NCBI GenBank assembly: GCA_947044365.1
Contig: OX345642.1
Coordinates: 6,177,507-6,241,506 of the forward strand
Direction: 5' to 3'
Source: Petrosia ficiformis
Lineage: Eukaryota; Porifera; Demospongiae; Haplosclerida; Petrosiidae
Length of the DNA stretch: 64,000 nucleotides
Part shown: positions 26,867 to 37,800 of the stretch, piece after piece
Position numbering within the stretch: the first letter of the stretch is position 1
Layout of the letters: each line of letters begins with the position of its first letter
Position numbers and translations under genes: made by a program
Notes under the pieces: generated by a model
Database searches by the model: none
What the model saw: the letters and a program-made list of their open reading frames with translations, nothing else
Told to the model about the DNA's origin: nothing

Positions 26867-27910
26867 CTATCTATATAGTTGCCCAGTGAGCACATTTGTA
26901 AGGAATTTTTTGAACTGATCCAACCCAATTCCTGGTTGCCAATTGAGAGCTACTGTAGTAGGAACACCAGTATTATTGTCAAGTCTGGAATATCCATCAC
27001 TACTTATAGTGATGTTAAGCACTGTGGTTTCAACAAACTGGTTTGCAATTGGCAGGGTCAATAATACAGCAACTGTATCATGAAAGGACGGTGTCTTTAC
27101 TGTTAAAGTACAAGGGTCAGCTGTCTTAGAAGAACAGTAATATAGAAGAGCACTAGAGAGAGCAAAGCTTGCATCATTCATACCAGAGATGAAAGTCTGT
27201 AAGAGAAAGGGAGTGAGTGATGCGCTGTCGGTCGTATCCAACGGAGCTAATTTCACATTCCAGCCAGCTCGTAGTGTTTGATTTGTGCAAAATGGACACA
27301 GACGGATGTTGTACTCTGCAGAAGGAGTGACAGAGTTGTTGTACCCTCTTACAATGGAGCCTGCCATGGCACGAATTCTTGCCTTCTTTATAACGCCAGG
27401 ATAATTTTTCAAGAGAGTTGGGAAGTTGGTCATGGGACCAATGGCAATGATATCAACAGTAGATTTAGTATTGGTAATCACTTCAGCCATTTTTTTCACA
27501 CCGTCTTCAAACACTCCACCTTTGTAAGTTGACAAGTTAAAGTGTTGAGCCCAATCGAACAAAGAGTGATTAGTTTTAATGTCATCCTTGATGCCAATAC
27601 CTATTGGAATGTCATCTCGTCCAAGAATCGTTAGCAGCTGAGCCAAAACCCTTGCTCTGGCTGTTGTGTCGTCTGTGCACGTAACTATCAGCTTGATATC
27701 CAAATTTGCTTTACTTTGAAGAGCAAAGGTGATAGCAAAATGATCGTCAATAAAGGAACCAATATCCGTATCAATGACAACAGCTTGTGTAGGTTTACTT
27801 TTCGTCACTTCACTGTTTCTGAGAAGATGAGGATTTTCGATAGGATAGCAAGAAGCAATAAACATAGATATAATGTAGATGTAGGTAACTCCATATCTTT
27901 CAGTTGACAT
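26867..27910 (-). CDS. Secreted inosine-uridine nucleoside hydrolase-like protein
   Basis: A single-exon 347-aa protein. The N-terminus has a hydrophobic stretch (YIYIISMFIASCYPI) read as a signal peptide. The nucleoside hydrolase fold is marked by VVIDTDIGSFIDDHFA (residues ~45-58), whose Asp cluster binds calcium in this family. Other landmarks are the IGPMTN motif (157-162), AMAGSIVRG, and SFHDTVAVL (285-293) with the His-Asp pair. The family cleaves the N-glycosidic bond of ribonucleosides for purine/pyrimidine salvage. After AEYNIRL, where typical members have an Asp-Pro-Glu segment, this protein has CPFCTN, so specificity or activity may be changed. N-glycosylation sequons (NNS, NTT-like, NHS) agree with secretion. 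It is transcribed away from the pseudogene at 28016. Confidence 0.85.
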   Translation of the reverse strand: MSTERYGVTYIYIISMFIASCYPIENPHLLRNSEVTKSKPTQAVVIDTDIGSFIDDHFAITFALQSKANLDIKLIVTCTDDTTARARVLAQLLTILGRDDIPIGIGIKDDIKTNHSLFDWAQHFNLSTYKGGVFEDGVKKMAEVITNTKSTVDIIAIGPMTNFPTLLKNYPGVIKKARIRAMAGSIVRGYNNSVTPSAEYNIRLCPFCTNQTLRAGWNVKLAPLDTTDSASLTPFLLQTFISGMNDASFALSSALLYYCSSKTADPCTLTVKTPSFHDTVAVLLTLPIANQFVETTVLNITISSDGYSRLDNNTGVPTTVALNWQPGIGLDQFKKFLTNVLTGQLYR

Positions 27911-28015
27911 TATTGTTAGTTGTTACCACACGATTGATAAAATGCGCGCGCACATCCACACTTATTTTGGGGGGTGTGTTTGAAGTTTCATCTGCTATGT
28001 TGCTAGCTGTAAGTC

Positions 28016-28840
28016 ATGTCGAGGGAATATGAGCGCTATGTGCCGAAGACAGAGCTGCCAGAAAAGATTAAACAGCTTCCTCGAGAAGAAACCAAATGCA
28101 ACTTTTGTGGTATTAGCTATCTAGTCCATCATGAAGTTACTAGACTTGAAAATCATGTTAATTAAGGTGGTACTAGGGAGTGGGCGGATGCGACTCCAAT
28201 CACTTTCAAAATACAATATAATATGATATGAGTAAAATTGGATGTAATACCAACCTTCATATCTTGTAATCACCTTTATAGTGTCCTGGAATTGATAAAA
28301 CGTATATAAAATCTCCATTTTTCCAATTACAAAACCACGAAAGCCACGCCCACCATACACGGCGTGCACGTGCGCGTGCGCGTGCACCAAGCTAGTACAA
28401 TGTATTTTGAGAAAGTTACGAAGCCGTTTTCTGTAAATTCATTTTACTTTTATAGTTACAAGAGGCTGAAGAAAGCTAGCTTTTCAGTGAAACCATAAAA
28501 TCTACATTTCTAGGCACTATCAAACTCCGATCTTTAGGCCCAATTATACCCCCGGGTGGGTGTGGCTTCCAAAAGATAACCAGATTGTATGCAGCAAGAA
28601 GCTGGCAAGACTAGAAACTGATTGGAGTAGCATCCGTCCACGGAAAAGACTACAACCTTAAGGAATTGCAAGACAGTCTAGATGAAAGTGAAAGAAACCA
28701 CAAGAACAGTATAAAGGAGCTCATGACGTTAATTAAGAAAATATATTGACCAGGAAGAGAGATTGCAAGCAAGAGAAAAAAAATGGTTAGTTTAAGCGTA
28801 GATCTATACAGCCTTAGAAGTGCACCTTTCTGCAACTTAT
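28016..28840 (+). pseudogene. Copy of LEKR1-like exon 1, split by a mobile element
   Basis: 28016-28160 and 28658-28840 are close copies of exon 1 and early intron 1 of the coiled-coil gene at 34816-35150, including part of the promoter (TAAGTCATGTC). A non-homologous insert (about 28161-28657) separates the two parts after the codons for LENHVN and introduces a stop. Indels follow (ATTAAG near 28735). No later exons are present. It lies head to head with the nucleoside hydrolase gene, much as the intact copy is divergent from the Death-GTPase gene. Confidence 0.9.
28161..28657. mobile_element. MITE with TTAA-type target inside the pseudogene
   Basis: Insert of about 500 bp with imperfect terminal inverted repeats: GGCGGATGCGACTCCAATCA on the left and TGATTGGAGTAGCATCCGTC on the right. 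TTAA is present at both junctions (GTTAATTAAGG and CCTTAAGG). This resembles piggyBac-type target choice. It has no coding capacity and a CpG-rich centre (GTGCACGTGCGCGTGCGCGT). Confidence 0.7.
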
Positions 28841-28849
28841 CACTTATTA

Positions 28850-28985
28850 TTACCTCCACTCAGAGTATTATCTTCTTATTCATTGTCCTATCAATAATAG
28901 TACAAGTTGAGAACGAGGAATAACCCCATTAATATGATAGTTGCAGACCATATTGGAAAATATATAAATCAGAACTGACTTTTGT
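28850..28985 (+). pseudogene. Fragment of the POT-like transporter C-terminus
   Basis: CTCAGAGTATTATCTT, AGTTGAGAACGAGGAATAAC, CCCATTAATAT and AGTTGCAGACCAT match 25568-25700 of the intact transporter, with several deletions that break the frame. It follows the LEKR1-like pseudogene directly, so both fragments may have arrived in one rearrangement. Confidence 0.85.
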
Positions 28986-29797
28986 ACTACAAGTTTAAAT
29001 TTTGATTCGCAAATTAAAAAGACAATAATTATGCATCGATATTCAATTTGAGATATTTTATTGTACTAGGCTTGCATTTTCACTGATTTAATTTCAAGGA
29101 CTCATTAATTTTATTATCTGTGTTTTCTTTGCATAGATTATACTATTTTTGATGGGAGTTATAACAAAAATGTAATTTTTATACTTGACAAATTATCTAC
29201 TGAAATGATTTTAAAAAAAGGAATGGAGACGAATAGAAAACAAAATTTTGAAAAAACATGAAAGAACTTGTAGGGGTCTCAAAACCCTAAAGATATACAT
29301 GAACAAGCTCAGAATGATATTAACAAAACTATAAATAAATCAATTACAAAATTATAATCCTTCTTAAGTACATAATTTTTATACAGCATTTTGCTATTTT
29401 TGTCAGTGTGAGGTACTACTAATGGAGGGTTATATGGAAATGGCTTCCTTAATTTTGTTTTGATCATTCTAAACTTGATTTTTAGGTTTTGATATATATC
29501 ACTACATGTTCTTTCATTTTTGTACAAATAATTATTGCTTTTGCCGAACCTACTAATATTATTAATAATGAGGTTTTCAACCATCTAATATACTGCAATT
29601 GTTATCCATAATTATAATTTTAAAAACATCAAAAAACAATTTACAATGAATAAAATCTAAAATACTATTACGAAAAATGTCATTATTATGCATAATTATA
29701 ATTATGTGTATCTATAAATATTTTAATTGTGCATGGTTAAAAAAAGAAACTATGCAACAAAAGATATAAAATAAAACAAAGAATTAAATTAAAGCGC
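28986..29797. other. Intergenic, nothing recognised
   Basis: Very AT-rich. A minus-strand 91-aa open frame (29309-29584) is Asn/Lys/Tyr-rich and has no family features. Confidence 0.5.
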
Positions 29798-32700
29798 TTA
29801 ACAGGTTACATTAAAAGGAAAATACTCATACAACAACAAATTATTTATTTCAGCAGTGTTAAACCAGGTGTCATTGGATGCAGTAGCTATAACAGGTATC
29901 AACCAATTACTAGCAGACATTTTACTGCTCAATTCTGAGACGATTTTATCTAAGGGAGAATTCGAAGAATATGGTGGCCCCTTACTAGCTTTGTCCAATT
30001 GACTAAGTACTATGATTGGAGCAAGCGAAGGATCTGTATACACTACAAAGTTAAGAAAGTCCAAAATTTCTCCTAACTCCAGAGTTTTTTTGCGTAGTAT
30101 TTTCTGAAGATCTTTTGTGCACGTGTCTGAGAACGGATTTAGTGTGTAATATATGAAGTATTCTAAGACTAGGATAGGATCCTTTAACATTGAATGTACT
30201 CCCCAAATAAAATCTGGAAGATATGATGTTATCATGGTGGTAATGATGGAAGGTTCAGTTCCACCTAACGAATTCATAATTGGCCAGCATATATTAGAAG
30301 GGAGTGGACAAGCTTGTAGAGAGAGTATGAGTCCATCTTGAACTTGCAGTATTGGATTTTTTGTACAGAATTTTGGAAAACAATTGTGAAACGTAGCAAT
30401 GATGGTCATTGAACAGTTGAGCTGTAAATTCAAAAATGCAGTTTTGAAACATCTCATTAGTCTCATAGGTTTGAGTTGCTCATTACTAGACAATACTTTG
30501 TAAATCTCACATGAAATAGCACCATCCAATCCATTAGTTGTATTGCATAACGTATTGTAATGCTTCATTAAGTGGTGCTTGACAACTGAATGATCTTGAC
30601 TCAGTCGATGAATATCAAACTTGATTGGAGCAAACAGAAAGTAGAAATATAAACAAATCAGGATGAGGGCAATGATTTTCCCTCGTTTTTTTACAATACA
30701 TTTTACCTAAATAAATACACAGAATAAAATTTGAATTGTATCTTACTTTAGTAACAAAATCATCCCTCACCTTTGTAAACATTGATGTCCTGTCTTTGGT
30801 TTGATAGGATGAAAACCACTGTTTTTCAACAGGAGTCAGCTCCAAAGTATTGCTGGACTTGTTTACACATCTGAGAGACTGAGGTTTTTTATTGTCTGTA
30901 CACAAAGCAGGATGTTTGTCAGTATTCTGACAATTGGAGTGCGAGCAATAAAAACCAAATATATGATCTGCATCACAAGTGTAATTGAGACGTGTAGCAA
31001 CCAAATCCAAACCTTGGGATATGGCTTTTAAAATTATTCTGCACATAGACCCTTCCTCTTGCCTTGAATTTCTGTTAACTATAATATCTTGACCTTCTGG
31101 TGTAAAGAGCTTTACTTCAAGAAATTTTGAGAAGTGAGTAATACTTACACAATAACCTTTGTCTCCAGCTACAAACGTGGCTTGATTTCGAAATAAATTT
31201 CTTTCGTCTAGTTCCCATTTTGTGTTGTGGTGTTTGTGCTGCAGCAAATATGATATCAGAGCACTGAACATACCCTTTGGAGTATAACCACACTTGAAGC
31301 TGACGAGCAGAATTGAAGATAATCGTAAGTTTTGTACAGTAGCTGGCATTTCATTAGCTATAGGAGCATGTGTAAGCACACAAGGAAGAAAGTACTGCTT
31401 CCTGCTTTGATTACTTTCTCTGAGCGGAGCCAAAATATGTAAATACTGAAGAAGTGCAAGAACTTGACTAACATTTAGTCCAGTGCCATCAATTTTACCT
31501 ATTCACTTCAGTTCATCCTCAGAGAATCTTCCTGTCTCCTTAAAGTCTGTTCTGACTCTACCAGTACTGTGAGGGAATGTACTGACAATTAGGTCAGTAA
31601 CTATTCTTATTAAGACCTGAGGATTAATGATAACCACTTCGCTAAGGTCTGGTATTTGGTGATAATAGCGCAAGGTACCAATGCGATTGTGGAGAAATAA
31701 CAAAGCATCTTTCAAATCATCCTTTCTCGTTATATTACATTCTGACGATATTTTCAAACACTCTGAAAATGATATTACATTTTTATACGTTTTTTTGTGA
31801 TGATCCCGCAAACTTAATTCCAGTGCTAGCGATGAAACAGGAATTTTAACCGTGTAATCACTGGTGTTTTGTCCCAACAGATCGACTGTTTCACGAATCT
31901 TAATAAAAGAATTATCAGAATCTTCAAAGTTGTTAACCGCAAAGATCAAACTCTCAGAAGATGCAAATTGTATCATTTCCTTTTTGTACCAAGAAGTGAG
32001 TTTCAATCCCTCTCTCAGCTGTTTCTCTAGTTTCCCAATATCTTCATCTTTCACAAGGTCTCTATGTGTACCAATAAAGAATACTTTTGGTTTAATCCCA
32101 TAGTTTTTTTTCCATTTCGTTTTGCTATACTGCCCAATGCAGGCAATGGTAGCTAAACATTGTAACATTGCTTCTAACACTGTGAATGTAGAGGTGTACG
32201 GTATAGAGCATCTATGTTGAGCTTCATCAACATACTCCACCTCATAAACTGCATCCAATCCATGAGCGAGGTCAAATACAAGAAAGAAAACTGTCGGTCC
32301 TGATAATAGGGCTGGTAAAACTTCTTGAAATTCAGGTTGACCTCCACAATCGGTGAAGAATATTGTTAAACTATCAAATGAAAACTCTTTACCTTGAATT
32401 ACCTTGACCTTCAACAAAGCCTTTCTTTTATTGGATCTACGTACTCTCCTCTCCTCAACACGTATAACTTTTTTAATATAGCCAGCATAACCTGATTTCT
32501 TTTTTGAAAAAAATCTAATCACCAAATAAAAAAACACTTTGTATATTAATAGCAGCCAAAGACATACATTCAATTGAAACTGCCAGATAAAGCAAACCAG
32601 AAGTAATAAAATCAGCAAAATCCTTTTATATGTTTGTTTGCAAGCATTACTAAATAAGAAATATGTAATTACCATACTTATTTCTTCTGAGAACAGAAGA

Positions 32701-34762
32701 AGGTTTTCATCTGTATTCTGTAAATTTAAAAGAGAACCTGATATCATTTTCAGCAGTATAGGTGACGAAACATAAAAAGGGATACCTGGATTCCTGCTTT
32801 TGAATCTTCTGGCAGCAAAAAATGTGAAGAATGATATTAAAATTAAATTTGTTGTTGAAGATGACACAATGATGTTAAAAATAAAAAGTGCTACTGCAAA
32901 AACACAGAATAGTATGTCAAATGATTTTAGTGAACAGCATACTATATTGGGTGTTGATTGGATCATACGCACTAATTTAACTATTTCTTCTTCAAAGTTT
33001 ATAGCTTTCCAAACTTTGTTTTCATCACAAAGAAGCGTGGATGACCCAGGGGGTTTTATACATATTGTCTGTTTTTCAGTAGCTATTGGAGTACTTGGAG
33101 ATCCTGTGGAAATATATTTTTTTGATATTCGAGGAGTAGTTTTTAAAGGCTGTTGCAGAAGCCTTTGCTTCAAACAGGTTTTCCCAACTCTGGGAGGACC
33201 TAGTGGTATACACTGCATAATACGAAGGTCAAGAGATTCATATTCATTTTGAAATTCATCAAAATTTTCTGTAGAAAGATGCAAATTATCAACTGGCAAG
33301 TAAACAAAGTATTCCCATAATATTTTGTGTCGTATAGTAAATTGGCTTTAAATATATAATCAGGTAAAAACCATTCTCTCATATACTTGTGTTGCAACCA
33401 ACATGACTTCTCCACATAGTGAATGTGGCTTGGATGAGTCTAAGACACACCTAGATTCTATTCATCCACTTAAGTGGCAATCAGGGTAGGGACATACTAA
33501 ATATCCTTCCCCCAATTCCTATCCCTATAATGGTGACTATTACACATATTTTCATCCTCAGCCAAATAAGGTTGCATTCTGTTTAGCTGTGACATTTGCT
33601 AGTATATTATTATTATTATTATTATTATAATTATAGTATAAATTTTTTGTGATAAATTGATGATCTCCTTTCTGACCATGTGTAACAAGCTTCTATAACA
33701 GTATAAATTATATCATCCGCTAACGCATAAAATATTTTTGAGATCATTTGTTCTATAGGAATGCAATTAGTTATTAGTACTAGAGCTAATTGTATTCATT
33801 CTCTGTTTACATCATTGCCATTCATTGGTATACAAAATTAATTAACTCAATTGGACCGAGAGTTAATGGTATATTCAATTTAAATAATGTTTTGAACCAT
33901 GGGATAGGGATGGCTTAAAGTACCGAAAATCAACTGCGAGATGCATAATTTGCCAATCTAGTTGTAATCATATGCATGTGCATCCAGTGTGTTGTCTGAC
34001 TCTACTTAGGAACTATCAGAGTGAAAATATTTTGTCAATCTTGTCCTTGCAGTAGGGAGAATGCAGCAAATACCATATAGCCTTAAATATTTGTGGGCAA
34101 AATTTTCACATTTTGACGATATTCAACTATTTCATGATAACATTTTCATGTTCACCAAAAATGCTCACATGTGGCGGATATGACTATTATTATCACAGTC
34201 TGTCAGTTTTCGTAAAAAACACAAAATTTATAGCCTATACGGTAATCAATACCACTATATATTTTGCCATGGTGGATGTGACACACCCACATCATTTTTT
34301 TTGTGTATCATTGTGTGACTTTTTATTAAAATGATGCCACACACATAAGGTCTATACACATTGTTTTTAATGCTTTGTATTGTCTCTACTAAGTTTATCA
34401 AACTTTGTACCTCTCAGTTTAGTTCTCAGTATGACATAAATTATTAAAATCAATTATGATAAATGATTCTTACTTTTTTCCTCCAGAGATTGACAATAGT
34501 CAAGGTATTTCTTAGCTATCTGCAACTCCCCAATATTTCTCAAACCTGAAACAATCTTTTTTCTGGTTGCTTGATCTCTGTCATTTTTGATCCATGCTTC
34601 AAATAGGTTTTTAAGAGATCGTGCGTTTTTCACACCTAACTCTTCTTTCAATTTAGCCACTCTATTTGATCCTTCTAACCTAATGATGTTTAGAAGTTCA
34701 TCTATGTCTGGGCTTTTATCCATTTTGTATACAGCCACACCCAACTTTCTGCAGCCTTGCAT
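29798..34762 (-). CDS. Death-domain / Roc-like GTPase / COR protein with membrane segments
   Basis: Four exons on the minus strand: 34762-34474, 33268-31507, 31467-30747 and 30706-29798, giving 1226 aa. Residues ~10-95 look like a Death domain (KLKEELGVKNARSLKNLFEA, then ATRKKIVSGLRNIG). The GTPase has P-loop GPPRVGKT (120-127), G3 DCGGQ (403-407) and G4 THRD (497-500). Between G1 and G3 lie about 275 residues with roughly four hydrophobic segments (for example ILLILLLLVCFIW). A COR-like winged-helix region follows (LKDALLFLHNRIGTLRYYH). Exon 4 opens with another possible membrane helix (IIALILICLYFYFLF). The TGA at 31503-31505 falls in a proposed 39-nt GT-AG intron (31506-31468). The next intron (30746-30707) is 40 nt. 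Role is inferred: a membrane-tethered immune or cell-death GTPase. Confidence 0.78.
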
Positions 34763-34815
34763 TGTTTTGGGGGTGTGGTTAGAATTGACAATTTGATAGC
34801 TGGAAGTTGGAAGTC
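34763..34815. promoter_or_regulatory. Bidirectional promoter, 53 bp between divergent start codons
   Basis: The first in-frame Met of the minus-strand Death-GTPase gene is at 34762 and the ATG of the LEKR1-like gene is at 34816. If the minus-strand gene starts at its second Met (34723), the gap is 92 bp. Part of this promoter is duplicated upstream of the pseudogene at 28016. No TATA box is obvious. Confidence 0.6.
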
Positions 34816-37800
34816 ATGTCAAGGGAATATGAGCGCTATGTGCCGAAGAAGGAGCTGCCAGAAGAGATTAAACAGCTTCCTCAAGAAGAAACCAAATGCA
34901 ACTTTTGTGGTATTAGCTATCTAGTCCATCATGAAGTTAGTAGACTTGAAAATCATGTTAAGGAATTGCAAGACAGTCTAGATGAAAGTGAAAGAAACCA
35001 CAAGAACAGTATAAAGGAGCTCATGACGTTAAGAAAAGATGTTGTTCACCTGGAAGAGAAACTACAAGCAAGAGAGAAATGGTTAGTTTATTTCCACGCT
35101 TACACAGCCATAGTAGTGCACCCCTTCTGCAAGGAAACACACTTATCAATTTTTAAATATCAATTATGTAGTTTGCTACTCTTAATTTCACATGTTCTGT
35201 GTGAGGTTCAGTACCAGCTGAAGCTAGTCTAGCGTTGCCTCCCCCTCCCACTTTCTCTGTGTAAAGTGAGTAACAAAGCTAGACTGAACTGAAGCAGATG
35301 TAAAGAGCTCACAGCATGATTGCCCTACAGTGGCAGATCCATGCAGATTTCCCAAGGTTTCTGGAAACTAGTCAACTTCAGCAAATATTATTCCTGTGGT
35401 AATTTAATGCTGACGTAAGGTTATGTTGGAATTGCCATAAAATTAATTAATGAGGCTTCAAAATGTTCCCATTTCTGAACCATGTAACTATCAGAAACCA
35501 CTCTATATCCACCCCTGGTTATTGCATTATATTAATTCGCTTGATTCTCACAAATTCTCTTCCATATTAAGTATTTAAAATTAATGATATGATAATATTA
35601 AGTAATGCGTCTTTAACTATAGGATTGATTCCACTAACCAAACAAGACTCAGAATATGTCAGACACTTAAATCAATGACAACAGTCTTAAAGGAATGGAA
35701 ATTTGACTTTCACAAGTTTAAATCACTGCTACTTTTAACTCAGAAAAATCAGGCAGATGATTATAAACATATATCTCTTAAATTCGAAACTTATTTTGAA
35801 TCCATGAAAAATGAAAGATATTTGATAACAGAAAAACAACATCAAAATGAAGAAAGTGTTCGGCAACTGGAAGAAACATTGAGATCAGAAAAATTAAATT
35901 TTTCGGCAGAGAGAAAGGCAACAGAAATTCACCATCAGGAACTAAGGAAGCAACTGAAAGGTTATCTGTTGTGTGTATTGAAATCCTATGTACCAGATTG
36001 CACATTGATTGTCACAAATACTATAATGACAGTCCTTTAAAGAACTGTCATTATAATAGGTGTGACAATCAGTGTTATAGTTAACTAATGATTGGTCTGG
36101 ATGGGTTGTAACTCCAATTCACTTTGAGGTATGATTCAAAAGTGTAACGAGTATGTGGAGAGAAATACTAAAACATGCCTATTATATTCGATAAAAGAAA
36201 TACAATGTTAACTCTTTATTCAACAGAAAGCGAAGAGAAGTATACTACACTGACAACAAAGGTTTCACATTTGCAACAGGAGTTGAAGAGTAAAGAACAA
36301 GAAAACAGGTACAACATATATACATGTGTATACATACTCCTTATTGTAATGTGTTGTTGTTATTGTATTTTTGTATAGAGAATTGGAAATTACAAAGTCT
36401 CAACAAATAGCCTCTGGTTTAAAGAAGATCAGAGAATTAGAAGCTAAGTAAGTTCTCATTCGTTTGTATGTACACTTCACCAGTCAGGTTTTAGAATGTT
36501 ACCTTCCAATTGATTTTTGAATAGTTGAGGTGAGCCTATTTGAATGAAGGAACAAACAATGTTTGTTCGTTTGTTTGTACACATTAGATCTGAAGCTGAG
36601 GGTCCCTGGTTCAACTCCTGATGTTTCTTTTTCTTTTTTTTTCCAGCAGAAGGAGCTGAAGGTCCCTTGTTCAACTTTTGCACTATTATCTTTTTTTTGT
36701 AACAGCACTCTTTGGTGGGGCTGAAACTCTCTGGTTCCAATTTTGCTCTGTTGTCTTTTTTTTTGTGGCTTAATTTTTTGCCTTTTTTGCCTTTTTTGTA
36801 AGAATATGGATATGTTTTTGAGTTCGTGGTCTGTCATTGTTTTTTGTCTATCTTTGTAGCATATCCACTTGCTATTTCAGCCAGTAAAACATCCTTGGGC
36901 TCGCTTCCACAATGCTTTACATTTCGCTAGCAATTATGTTACATGCATATCATTGATTCAGATTGAGTGATGTTCAGATGAAAAGTAAACAGTTTGAAGA
37001 GGAAACTACTAAACATCATTTTCAAGAGGTATACACTTTGAAACAGAGTTTGCAAACAAGAGATGAAGAAATAATGTCATTAAGAACTGAAGTTGAAAGG
37101 AACAAACAGGTATCTTTGAGACTTAAATTGTATATAAAAGGAGTCTTACTTAATTTTTTAAAAACACTTAATATAGCCACTGGTTTTTCAGCCACGTGCC
37201 CAAGATGCCAGCACCATTTGGTGTTAATGGTGTTTAGGTGGGTCAACAATTGTCTTCCATTTGATTATCTCAAATGACAGCTGAAAACAAGTTTTTATAC
37301 AAAACCGTTTGGGCTAACTATAAACTTAAAACCAAGATAAGATTAAAATACCTCTAAAATGTGCTTGAATAGAATAGACATAAAAAGTATAATATATTCG
37401 CTATTTGCTAGGAGGTATACACAATTATTAATGCAGTATGAACAGTTTCAAGTATAGTTAGTATGCATGGTTCCTAGACATATATACAGTAAATGATTGA
37501 ATCTGTAACACTAGTAATAATCATGTAGTTATTGGTTCAATATTGTCCTATTTTTGTGCATGAAAAGTGTTGTTTTATACTTTTTAAACAAGGGATATGT
37601 CAATCAATAATTATTTTTGTCTTACTAAACTCCTAGTTTGCTTCTATTCAATTTTGTATACATGTTACCTGTGCAGGAGCTACAACAAGAATGTTCCCTG
37701 TTCAAACAAAGACTACAACAGCTTCAGTCAGATTATGAATTAAAACAAGTCAAACACAATGTTGAGGTACAAAAGGTATGAAATCATATTTACTCAAAAT

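Noticed and set aside
31498..31505. An 8-nt GT...AG stretch (GTGAATAG) as an intron removing the TGA
   Set aside because: Too short to splice, and its removal would create a TAA in frame. The 39-nt alternative fits better.
31503..31505. TGA as selenocysteine codon
   Set aside because: No Sec-type context or SECIS-like element was seen in the 3' region, and a small intron explains it more simply.
32800..33252. 150-aa plus-strand open frame
   Set aside because: Antisense shadow of the Death-GTPase exon; no domain features.
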